Of a stretch of 6,390 bases of DNA, positions 1-5,327 are shown piece by piece (positions within the stretch are counted from its first letter, which is position 1; every line of letters begins with the position of its first letter). This DNA is from an uncultured Verrucomicrobiota bacterium (GTDB taxonomy: Bacteria > Verrucomicrobiota > Verrucomicrobiia > Methylacidiphilales > Verrucolacustridaceae), in assembly GCA_903905395.1 (NCBI GenBank), contig CAIVGD010000013.1, forward strand, positions 1-6,390, read 5' to 3'. The position numbers and the translations under genes are program-made. The notes beneath the pieces were generated by a model. That model saw nothing but the letters and a program-made list of their open reading frames with translations, was not told the DNA's origin and searched no databases.

Positions 1-36
1 ACCGAAATAGCAAAAGTGAGGTTTAATCCTATATGA
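1..36 (+). CDS. Possible 3' end of an upstream gene (partial, last 11 codons)
   Basis: Frame 1 reads TEIAKVRFNPI and stops at TGA (34-36). That stop shares bases with the ATG of the next gene (33-35), giving an ATGA overlap identical in form to the one at 368-371. This suggests the upstream gene is translationally coupled to the two genes that follow. In Verrucomicrobiota, genes of this layout often lie behind an ECF sigma factor, but the visible residues are too few to identify a family. The other two plus frames stop earlier, at 8-10 and 22-24, and give no such overlap. Confidence 0.35.
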   Translation, partial: TEIAKVRFNPI

Positions 37-371
37 AGAAACATGGTATAGATCAGAGGAAGAGTGAGGAAGGGCTAGGGGCAGATCTGGAGAAACTGCT
101 GGCCTCAGTCCCCCCGCCCAAGGCGCCAGCGTGGTTTGCCGCCAGGACCCTCGCTCGTCTCCGGACCGAGCGTGAGGCCGAAGCGCAACGAGGCTGGTAC
201 TGGATGCCCCGGTGGAAATGGGTGATTGCAGGGGCTGGCCTAGCCGTTCTCGCAGTCGGCTTGATCCGATGGGAGAATCAACCACCGAGGGTGAGTGATG
301 CTGCGGTGTTCGCAGCCTTAGAAGCCTTGGTGGATGAGGATGCAGATAATCGATGGTGGGCAGGATTATGA
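33..371 (+). CDS. Small single-pass membrane protein, possible anti-sigma-factor-like regulator
   Basis: The 112-residue product has a charged cytoplasmic N-terminal part (about 1-60), one clear transmembrane helix (about 62-79, WVIAGAGLAVLAVGLI) and a short acidic C-terminal tail of about 30 residues. By the positive-inside rule the N-terminus faces the cytoplasm. Residues 32-44 read PAWFAARTLARLR, a segment style I associate with small membrane proteins encoded after sigma-factor genes in Verrucomicrobiota. The role of holding a sigma factor at the membrane is therefore inference. No zinc-binding anti-sigma motif (HxxxCxxC) is present, so it is not a classical ZAS protein. ATG at 33 is preceded by GTGAGG with a long spacing of about 11 bases, and it overlaps the upstream stop, so translation may depend on coupling. 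Its stop overlaps the next start (ATGA, 368-371). Confidence 0.7.
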   Translation: MKKHGIDQRKSEEGLGADLEKLLASVPPPKAPAWFAARTLARLRTEREAEAQRGWYWMPRWKWVIAGAGLAVLAVGLIRWENQPPRVSDAAVFAALEALVDEDADNRWWAGL

Positions 372-925
372 ATAAAAAAATAGCACAGTGCTTGCTGATC
401 GTCGGGGTGCTGGCATCCCCGTTGCTGGCCCAATCGGCGCCAGAGGATGAGTCGGAGTCGGTGGCCAAAACGGTCAAGCCGCATCCCCCGAGGATTCCAG
501 ACGGCCCGTTCGTTCCCAAAAAGGGAATGATCGCGCGGGATAAAGATCAGTTTTGGGCCGGGTCTCCTGAGGAAGGCCGCTTCGTCCAGATCCTGACATT
601 GATCCTTGTCCCCAGAGAGCAGTTGGATGCGAAACTTCAGGAGTGGCCTCCTTACCCGAAGCTCACAGACCCGCAGAAAGCCAGACTGGTGGAGCGACTT
701 GATGAGGTGCGAGAGCAGTCTCGACGGGAGGCACTGGAAGTAGCCAAGGATTTTAAGTTGGCCGTGACTCCCGAGAAGGAAGATGCCTTCGTCCGAACCT
801 ACTGGACGGAAAAAGTGGCCGTGGAACAATCGATCACGAAGGAGTTATCCCCAATGCGGAAAAAACTCGAGGACGAGGCAAGAAAGCGCATTGAGACCCA
901 GTATAAAAGCGACACAAAAAAATGA
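368..925 (+). CDS. Exported helical protein of unknown function
   Basis: I place the start at ATG 368 rather than the in-frame ATG at 353. The later start gives a clean signal peptide (MNKK, hydrophobic core CLLIVGVLASPLLA, likely cleavage near residues 21-24), an ATGA overlap with the preceding stop, and a purine-rich GGGCAGGA just upstream. The product is then 185 residues. The mature protein has a proline-rich stretch (about 39-50), a short predicted helix, then LTDPQKARLVERL (about 99-111) and long charged amphipathic helices to the lysine-rich C-terminus. The pattern 'W..yp.LT..Qk.rl..rl' recalls small periplasmic helical proteins such as the DUF3106 or CpxP/Spy-like groups, but I cannot assign it to either. 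The coupled membrane protein suggests both act at the cell envelope, perhaps as sensor and regulator. No cysteine remains after signal cleavage. Confidence 0.7.
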   Translation: MNKKIAQCLLIVGVLASPLLAQSAPEDESESVAKTVKPHPPRIPDGPFVPKKGMIARDKDQFWAGSPEEGRFVQILTLILVPREQLDAKLQEWPPYPKLTDPQKARLVERLDEVREQSRREALEVAKDFKLAVTPEKEDAFVRTYWTEKVAVEQSITKELSPMRKKLEDEARKRIETQYKSDTKK

Positions 926-1029
926 TGTACAATGCTTAACACATATCTATCTAAAGCCTGAAAATTGTCTTCAAAATGTAACATTAGCAGACTTGCTCTG
1001 TGTTGTACCCGACTTATTCACATAGGGGC

Positions 1030-2958
1030 GTGAAGGATGTCCTGATCCTGACGGGAGGCCAAGAGGAGCATCATTATGTGGCTCGGGCCCTGCGTGATCT
1101 TTTGGAGGAGGAGGCGGGGTCGGATGTCCGGGTCGAGGTGCGGGAAGTTGGGAGGGGAGGCGTGGATGGGTGGCTTGGATGGATTACGGAGCGGATGGGA
1201 CGACGAGGGGCACGAGGGGAGAAGATGCAAAAATGGATTCGCCGCGCAGGTATTGGCACTTTGGGACGTTCCGCGTGGCCGCAGTTGCGCAGGCTGGTGG
1301 CTTTAACGTTGGAGGAAAACCGGCCAGAAGTGGTGGTCTTTTTTCATCCGGCGATCGGGCTGGCCCTGCAGGAGCGAGTGCAGGACCGGAGTGAAGCGGG
1401 ATTTCAAAGGGTGGGGGTAGTCCTCGAGGCGGAGGAACTGCCGGGATGGGATGCGGTCACGGCAGATCTTTTGTGGGTGGCGGATGAGGGCGCGGCGAAG
1501 GAGTTGAGGGAAAAAAATCCGCGGGTTCAAGAGGTGGTGGCCGGCGGCTGGCCGGTGCGGCCGGGTTTTGTCCCCGCGGAGGAAATTAAGAGGGCGGGGA
1601 AAGCACGTCCGCCGGTGAAGATCCTTTATCTGGTGAATTCGCGCCGCCGAAAGGCCCATCGCACCCTCGAACATCTTTTAGAGATGGAGGGAGTGGTGGT
1701 GACGGCCGTGGTGGGAAAAGAGGAAGGGCTGAGGGCAGATCTGCGAAAGGCATTCAGCGGGGCCAAGGAGCGTTTGGAAGTCCACGGCTGGGTGAAAGAT
1801 TTGGCGGCGATGATCCGAGCGCACGATCTGGTGATGACCAAACCTGGCACAATTAGCGTGCGGGAAATTCTGGCGACGGGTCGGCCGGCCATTCTGGTGG
1901 AGGGGGGCAAGGGGTCGGAAAAGCGCAAGGAGGTGTGTCGTTTGGTGATCCGCACCGGTTGTGGGGCGTTGGCCGATTCCCCGAGGGAAATTGCCGAGAG
2001 AATCAAGGCCGCACTCGAAGGAGGCGGGGTGGGTTTGCGGGAGTGGGGACGGAGGGCGCGGAAGGAGGCACACAGATCCGCAGGAGCGGTTGGGAGGCTG
2101 TCGGACAGGATTCTCCAGATCGCCAAAGCGGCCAACTCGATCGAACGAGTTCCGGAATTGAGGCTGGTGCCGAACGGGCACTCCGGCCGAAAGGGATTGC
2201 TCATGGTGGATCTGCATACCCACTCGATATTCTCGGATGGGCGGCTGACTCTGCGGGAGATGGTGGATTTTTACGGGAGAAGGGGATTCGATGCTTTGGG
2301 GGTGACCGATCATCTGGTGGATCGGCGACGATTACTGGGGCGATTGGCCAACCTATCTGGATTGGTGCTAACGCTGGAGGATCTACCGGATTATTTTCAC
2401 GCCTTGGCGGAGGAAAAAAACCGGGCCTGGACACGATACCGGATGATTTTGTTTCCTGGACTTGAGTTCAACCACGATGGTCTGACGGCCAAGGGATCGG
2501 CTCATCTCCTGGGGATAGATTTGCAGAGCCCGATCGATCCGGCTCTTTCATTAAAGGAGATCTGCTTGCAGATTCGCGGGCAGGGGGGGCTCACGATTGC
2601 CGCACATCCGCATCACATGAGTTCAGCTTGGGGAAAGGACACTCTTTATCTGTGGGATCGGCAGGAGGAGTTCCGTCCGTTGATTGATGCATGGGAGATT
2701 GGGAATCGGGACGATCTTTTTAATCCGGTGGGATTGAAACGTCTGCCGTTCATCGCGGGAAGTGATTTTCACAAGCCGAAGCATCTGACCAGTTGGAAGA
2801 CTCTGCTCTGGTGTGAAAAGGATCCCGAGGCGATCAAGGAGTGCATCCGGAAGAATCGGGATGTGTCCATCACCCTTTACCGTGATCACCGTTTTGGAGG
2901 GGAAGCGGACGCGGAAGACCGCAAGGCGGCGCCCGCCGCCGCTGGCGGGATAAGATAG
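1030..2958 (+). CDS. Fusion of an MGDG-synthase/MurG-like glycosyltransferase and a PHP-domain phosphoesterase
   Basis: Start choice: GTG 1030 gives MKDVLILTGG, the usual first beta strand of this fold. An in-frame GTG at 1000 would add ten residues; neither start has a well-spaced ribosome site (AGGGG ends only one base before 1030). The product is 642 residues. Residues 1-365 resemble GT28/MGDG-synthase enzymes: GGQEEHHYVARAL near the N-terminus, GGWPVRPGF (about 172), and HGWVKDLAAMI followed by DLVMTKPGTISVRE (about 266-279), the nucleotide-sugar binding region. Residues about 392-620 form a PHP domain: DLHTHSIFSDG (His396, His398), VTDH (Asp427, His428), GLEF (Glu479), AAHPHH (His526) and GSDFH (Asp579, His581). 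The metal ligands therefore look intact, as in the TrpH/YciV and histidinol-phosphatase relatives. The protein is probably cytosolic or peripheral to the membrane; its substrates are unknown. The last 20 residues are low-complexity Ala/Gly/Arg encoded by hairpin-forming DNA. An ATG at 2203 could start the PHP part alone. Confidence 0.85.
   Translation: MKDVLILTGGQEEHHYVARALRDLLEEEAGSDVRVEVREVGRGGVDGWLGWITERMGRRGARGEKMQKWIRRAGIGTLGRSAWPQLRRLVALTLEENRPEVVVFFHPAIGLALQERVQDRSEAGFQRVGVVLEAEELPGWDAVTADLLWVADEGAAKELREKNPRVQEVVAGGWPVRPGFVPAEEIKRAGKARPPVKILYLVNSRRRKAHRTLEHLLEMEGVVVTAVVGKEEGLRADLRKAFSGAKERLEVHGWVKDLAAMIRAHDLVMTKPGTISVREILATGRPAILVEGGKGSEKRKEVCRLVIRTGCGALADSPREIAERIKAALEGGGVGLREWGRRARKEAHRSAGAVGRLSDRILQIAKAANSIERVPELRLVPNGHSGRKGLLMVDLHTHSIFSDGRLTLREMVDFYGRRGFDALGVTDHLVDRRRLLGRLANLSGLVLTLEDLPDYFHALAEEKNRAWTRYRMILFPGLEFNHDGLTAKGSAHLLGIDLQSPIDPALSLKEICLQIRGQGGLTIAAHPHHMSSAWGKDTLYLWDRQEEFRPLIDAWEIGNRDDLFNPVGLKRLPFIAGSDFHKPKHLTSWKTLLWCEKDPEAIKECIRKNRDVSITLYRDHRFGGEADAEDRKAAPAAAGGIR
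2932..2949 (+). repeat. GC-rich hairpin inside the 3' end of the glycosyltransferase-PHP gene
   Basis: CCCGCC (2932-2937) can pair with GGCGGG (2944-2949). It encodes part of the low-complexity tail (APAAAGG) and lies directly before the REP-like repeat that starts at the stop codon. The tail may have been acquired together with repeat DNA rather than being part of the ancestral enzyme; that is inference. Confidence 0.4.
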
Positions 2959-3000
2959 GGAGGCGGAGGACCGCCAGTTGAAGTTTAAGTCAGAGGGGAG
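2958..3000 (+). repeat. REP-like dispersed repeat, copy 1
   Basis: The unit is a hairpin, GGCGG-AGGA-CCGCC (2962-2975), followed by the tail AGTTGAAGTTTAAGTCAGAG (2976-2995) and GGG. Positions 2961-2989 match 4901-4929 exactly over 29 bases. The repeat begins at the last base of the upstream stop codon and runs into the terminator hairpin. Sequence identity between two sites nearly 2 kb apart, with a palindrome at one end, fits a REP/short interspersed repeat family. It does not encode a protein. Confidence 0.75.
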
Positions 3001-3001
3001 G

Positions 3002-3024
3002 CCGCGCCGACGGCGCGGATTTTT
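3002..3024 (+). terminator. Rho-independent terminator after the glycosyltransferase-PHP gene
   Basis: CCGCGCC (3002-3008), a short GAC loop and GGCGCGG (3012-3018) make a perfect GC stem, followed by ATTTTT (3019-3024). It is about 44 bases after the TAG stop and correctly oriented for the plus-strand gene. The T run is short, so efficiency may be moderate. Confidence 0.7.
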
Positions 3025-3231
3025 GATTGGGTAGGATGCGAGTGGAGGATTTCCAGCGATGTGTGGCGACTCCCGGGGTCGCGGGACCACCATTCTAATT
3101 CAAGACTGATGGCGGGCAGGCCCTGCATATTAGGTGAACCCCGTTTGGGCTCAGGTGGAGAAAATGGCGAGGAAGTTTTTTTGGTGTGACAACAGGTGTT
3201 CAACACTCGATCAAAAAAAAAATCCAAGAGC
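3025..3231. other. Intergenic region between convergent genes
   Basis: I see no convincing gene here. Near the kinase end there is a T7 run (3176-3182), a small palindrome GTGTT-C-AACAC (3196-3206) and an A10 run (3213-3222). Read on the minus strand, the A10 run is a ten-T tract starting nine bases after the kinase stop, which could help end transcription. There is no strong GC stem in front of it, so I do not call a canonical terminator. Confidence 0.4.
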
Positions 3232-4338
3232 TTACACCGTGCCTGCCGCCCATTGCTTCATGAATTCAGCCAACTCAGAACGGGAAGGACTATGTGCGTT
3301 GCGGACAAAAAACCCGGACGCCGCGCATCCAAGACTGAGGCAAACTTCGGGGGCGGCCACGGCCAGAAGACCAAGGCAATAGCCGGCGTTGAAGCGGTCT
3401 CCTGCCCCCGTACTCTTGAGCGGTCGCTCGCAGAAAGGGCCCTGCGTAGAAAACCCGCCGCCGGACCCGGCTGAAGCTGCGAATTTAAGATTGTGGATCA
3501 CGATGGTTGAGACGCCGGATTTTGTCCGCAAGCCTGCCGCCAGGCGCATGGAGTCTTCCTCTTCCTGTGCCGGCTCCAGTCCGAGCAGCTGAGCGAGGAT
3601 GTTGGCTTCATTGCCGTTAAGGCCGAGGGTGACGGGGCCACAGGTTTCTAGGAACGGCAAAGTATCCACCATGGCAAGAATATCTGCGGCTGATCGGCTC
3701 GAGGGATCGACAAGGTCGATGAAGAAGTGCGGCCGGTGCGTTAGCTTTGAATAGACATCGTGTTGGAGCAACCGCCAGACGGCCGTCATGTGCGGATAGA
3801 GGCTCCAGTCGGTCAGTGCGATGATGGCCGCCTCCAGGCACGAGGACTGGTAGACCCCGCCCCCGAGCCGCAGGGAGATATCCTGCGGGGTGAATTCCTC
3901 CAGTTGCTTGACAGAACTAAACATCAGCTTGCCATCGGAAAACTCGAACGCGAGCGTGCGTCCAGGTTCGCGCCCCCACGAGATCGCCTTCCTGAAACGG
4001 GATGCGGGTTCACTGAATGCTGGGTGCATGGGTTCTCCGAGTGTCGCGAAGCAATCGACCGGAACTCCCAGTGCCGCGAGCCCATCTCCGAGGTTCACCG
4101 CGCAGCCTCCGGGATGCACGGCATTGACGACGATTTCCCGCAGGCTGCTGTGCCCTGCGGCCGCCGAGATCATGCCGCCAAAGGTAGCGATGTCGGGGAC
4201 TTGTGAAAAGTGATCGAGCGAAGTCCGCTCGGCGACCACGCTGATCATCTCATCCACAAAGCCATCGAAGCCGGTCACCACCGGAGCTGGGACCTTTGGA
4301 AGAGATTCCAATGCGCGCAGGGCGGCGAGGTTTTTCAT
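3232..4338 (-). CDS. PfkB-family carbohydrate kinase (ribokinase-like)
   Basis: The 368-residue protein has the layout of the ribokinase/PfkB superfamily, which phosphorylates a sugar or nucleoside with ATP in the cytosol. Seen in order: GFDGFVDE (23-30, N-terminal substrate-binding strand), PGGCAVNLGDGLAALG (76-91, the GG-N substrate motif), FFIDLVDPSSR (205-215), GLNGNEA (239-245, the N..E region linked to Mg/phosphate binding) and KSTGAGDRFNAGY (308-320, the PfkB C-terminal signature with Asp314 as the expected catalytic base and the anion hole in GAGD). It appears complete and intact. ATG at 4338 has no Shine-Dalgarno upstream, which is common in this kind of genome. The gene stands alone and converges on the glycosyltransferase-PHP gene, so context does not reveal the sugar. 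The family is secure; fructose, ribose, adenosine and 2-keto-3-deoxygluconate are all possible substrates. Confidence 0.9.
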   Translation of the reverse strand: MKNLAALRALESLPKVPAPVVTGFDGFVDEMISVVAERTSLDHFSQVPDIATFGGMISAAAGHSSLREIVVNAVHPGGCAVNLGDGLAALGVPVDCFATLGEPMHPAFSEPASRFRKAISWGREPGRTLAFEFSDGKLMFSSVKQLEEFTPQDISLRLGGGVYQSSCLEAAIIALTDWSLYPHMTAVWRLLQHDVYSKLTHRPHFFIDLVDPSSRSAADILAMVDTLPFLETCGPVTLGLNGNEANILAQLLGLEPAQEEEDSMRLAAGLRTKSGVSTIVIHNLKFAASAGSGGGFSTQGPFCERPLKSTGAGDRFNAGYCLGLLAVAAPEVCLSLGCAASGFFVRNAHSPSRSELAEFMKQWAAGTV

Positions 4339-4668
4339 TTGACGCTGAGAAGGAGGATTAACGGTAGCTCATCTTGTTGGTGTGAGTTAAAGATCCTGCT
4401 GGGGTGTGCGCTGCACCAGCACGCCGGCACTTTTCGAGAATGGCCATGATCCTTTTGCCACTCCTGAGCTATCATAAGCGGTTTATATATTATCACCTAT
4501 CTCTTGTCCAAGTGATACACTAACCCTTGATCCGCGCGTAAGCTCAATTTTTGGAGGGATACTGCCACCGGCATCCGTTCTGGCACCGCATGGGCATCGA
4601 AGGCGATGCCTCCCTCCCATCATCGCTCGTTTGTCGAGCCGTCTTCCCTGCGTCCAGCGTTCTTACGC
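4339..4668. other. Non-coding upstream region with no gene I can support
   Basis: This stretch holds the kinase leader and candidate promoter on the minus strand. Rightwards comes sequence that could be degraded mobile-element DNA. A perfect 7-bp hairpin, GGCATCG-AAGG-CGATGCC, lies at 4593-4610 and is not followed by a T run. The plus-frame reading from 4551 merges into the reverse transcriptase fragment, but its first 50 or so residues do not look like the conserved part of such enzymes. Confidence 0.4.
4482..4511 (-). promoter_or_regulatory. Candidate sigma70-like promoter for the kinase
   Basis: On the minus strand, TTGGAC (4511-4506) and TATAAA (4487-4482) are separated by 18 bases inside a locally AT-rich stretch, leaving a leader of roughly 140 bases before ATG 4338. 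An inverted pair, TATCAC (4491-4496) and GTGATA (4512-4517), brackets the -35 area and could be an operator. Both calls rest on motif matching only. Confidence 0.35.
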
Positions 4669-4897
4669 GTAGTGGATGCGGATATCCAAAGCTACTTCGA
4701 CACGATCCGCAAGACGCGCTGATGAAGCGAGTCTTGCGCAAGATAGTGGACGGAAGAGTGCTTCGGCTGATGGAGGGTTATCAAAAGCCGTGGTATTGGA
4801 GAGCGTCCTAGGCTGGCAGCCAACAGAGCAAGGCACGCCGCAAGGCGCGGTCATCAGCCAGTTCTTGGCCAACATTTATCTCGATCCATTGGCTTGG
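4669..4897 (+). pseudogene. Fragment of a group II intron-type reverse transcriptase, frameshifted
   Basis: Three overlapping frames read together give a reverse transcriptase core. VVDADIQSYFDTI (from 4669, frame 1) holds the first catalytic aspartate region. PQDALMKRVLRKIVDGRVLR (frame 3) follows, then SKAVVLESVLGWQPTEQGTP and QGAVIS...LANIYLDPL (to about 4891, frame 2), containing the QGTPQG motif typical of group II intron proteins. The frame changes are explained by a one-base loss near 4708 (restoring DTIPQDALM) and another one-base loss at about 4778-4785 (restoring an EGYLKAV-like segment). The usual SPLLAN reads SQFLAN. The N-terminal part, the YADD catalytic box, the maturase domain and any endonuclease domain are absent. 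Homology stops where REP-like repeat copy 2 begins. It is a dead remnant of a retroelement; no intron RNA domains V or VI are visible nearby. Confidence 0.8.
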
Positions 4898-4950
4898 GAG
4901 AGGCGGAGGACCGCCAGTTGAAGTTTAAGAGTAAGTTTAAGTCAGAGGGA
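4896..4950 (+). repeat. REP-like dispersed repeat, copy 2 (expanded tail)
   Basis: It has the same hairpin (GGCGG-AGGA-CCGCC, 4902-4915) and tail as copy 1, in the same orientation. It carries 12 extra bases, so the tail holds two TTTAAG units (AAGTTTAAG, AGT, AAGTTTAAG) before TCAGAGGG. The extra bases look like tandem slippage. The repeat abuts the truncated reverse transcriptase fragment. Confidence 0.75.
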
Positions 4951-4951
4951 G

Positions 4952-4965
4952 CCGCCAGTTTGAAG
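4952..4965 (+). repeat. Partial third hit to the repeat core
   Basis: CCGCCAGTTTGAAG resembles CCGCCAGTTGAAG of the neighbouring copy with one added T, and it lies immediately after it. This suggests an incomplete tandem duplication of the element. Confidence 0.45.
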
Positions 4966-5052
4966 GTGGGCAAAATCGTGCAGTGAACACTAGCCAGCGA
5001 AATTACCAAAAATCACAAGTTATTATGGATTAGCTAGTTGACGATTTTCTGC

Positions 5053-5145
5053 TCAGAGTAGTGTCAGAGTAGTGCCAGAGCAAAGAGACACTGACAAGGA
5101 CTTAGAAAAGGTGTGAAAAAGGTGTCAGAGTAGTGTCAGAGCAAA
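5053..5145 (+). repeat. Short direct repeats with 11-bp periodicity (TCAGAGTAGTG)
   Basis: TCAGAGTAGTG occurs in tandem at 5053-5063 and 5064-5074, then again at 5125-5135. A longer 24-bp unit, beginning GTGTCAGAGTAGTG and ending CAGAGCAAA, appears at 5061-5084 and 5122-5145 with one difference (C5075 versus T5136). TGTCAG (5062-5067) can also pair with CTGACA (5091-5096). The run AAAAAGGTGTCAG at 5116-5128 recalls intergenic repeats found near REP-associated tyrosine transposases, but no such gene is in the window. Confidence 0.6.
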
Positions 5146-5153
5146 ATCGACAA

Positions 5154-5242
5154 ACTACTTACTGGGCTAGGGCTACCCGACCGCTCGACTAGAGATGCAA
5201 CAAGCGCCCACTTCTGCCCACTACTTACTGGGCTAGGGCTAC
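5154..5242 (+). repeat. 23-bp direct repeat pair
   Basis: An exact 23-bp sequence, with core ACTTACTGGGCTAGGGCTAC, occurs at 5154-5176 and 5220-5242 with 43 bases between. The stretch between also repeats GCCCACT twice just before the second copy. The function is unknown; the region is non-coding. Confidence 0.65.
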
Positions 5243-5265
5243 ATTAGCTATCAATTCTCAGCTCT

Positions 5266-5291
5266 TCTGACTTCAACTAGCGCGAAGCGCT
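5266..5291 (-). repeat. REP-like dispersed repeat, short inverted copy
   Basis: On the minus strand a small hairpin, AGCGC-TTC-GCGCT (5291-5279), is followed directly by AGTTGAAGTCAGA (5278-5266; the AGT overlaps the hairpin end by one base at most). This repeats the layout of copies 1 and 2, hairpin then AGTTGAAG...TCAGA, but with a different stem sequence and without the TTTAAG unit. It lies 37 bases past the stop of the PEP-CTERM gene. Confidence 0.5.
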
Positions 5292-5301
5292 GGTGAGGGA
5301 T

Positions 5302-5320
5302 GGTTCGAGGGGACCGAACC
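5302..5320 (-). terminator. Possible terminator hairpin after the PEP-CTERM gene
   Basis: GGTTCG (5302-5307) and CGAACC (5315-5320) form a perfect 6-bp stem around a 7-base loop, starting eight bases beyond the minus-strand stop at 5328-5330. No T run follows on the minus strand, so it may act with other factors or mainly protect the mRNA end. Confidence 0.35.
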
Positions 5321-5327
5321 GCTGGAG

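Larger units (their letters stand above)
5033..5281. repeat. Segment bracketed by a 9-bp inverted repeat; possible MITE-like remnant
   Basis: GCTAGTTGA (5033-5041) and TCAACTAGC (5273-5281) are perfect inverted copies about 230 bases apart. They enclose both direct-repeat families described separately. The segment encodes no protein I can support. It could be a small non-autonomous element, but no target-site duplication is obvious, and the right arm also belongs to the REP-like family, so the inverted pairing may be two opposed repeat units instead. Confidence 0.4.

Noticed and set aside
278..829. Minus-strand open frame of 183 residues over the first two genes
   Set aside because: It runs across the coupled ATGA junction of two plausible plus-strand genes, and its sequence shows no recognisable domain or signal.
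926..1029. Inverted motifs (AACACA/TGTGTT, GTACAA/TTGTAC) and weak promoter boxes before the fusion gene
   Set aside because: The pairs are only six bases, overlap each other, and no well-spaced -35/-10 set stands out; chance in AT-rich DNA is the simpler view.
1626..2313. Minus-strand open frames of about 190-210 residues
   Set aside because: They lie fully inside the glycosyltransferase-PHP gene, whose conserved motifs prove the plus strand is coding; high GC lengthens chance frames.
4593..4610. Perfect 7-bp hairpin as terminator or group II intron domain
   Set aside because: No T run follows, and the sequence lacks the conserved AGC triad and bulge expected of intron domain V.
4551..4811. 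86-residue plus-strand frame as an independent gene
   Set aside because: Only its second half is meaningful and it is the middle piece of the frameshifted reverse transcriptase; the first half has no support.
5053..5242. Possible CRISPR array from repeated 23-24 bp units
   Set aside because: Each unit occurs only twice, the two families differ, spacing is uneven (37 and 43 bases between copies) and no cas gene is present.
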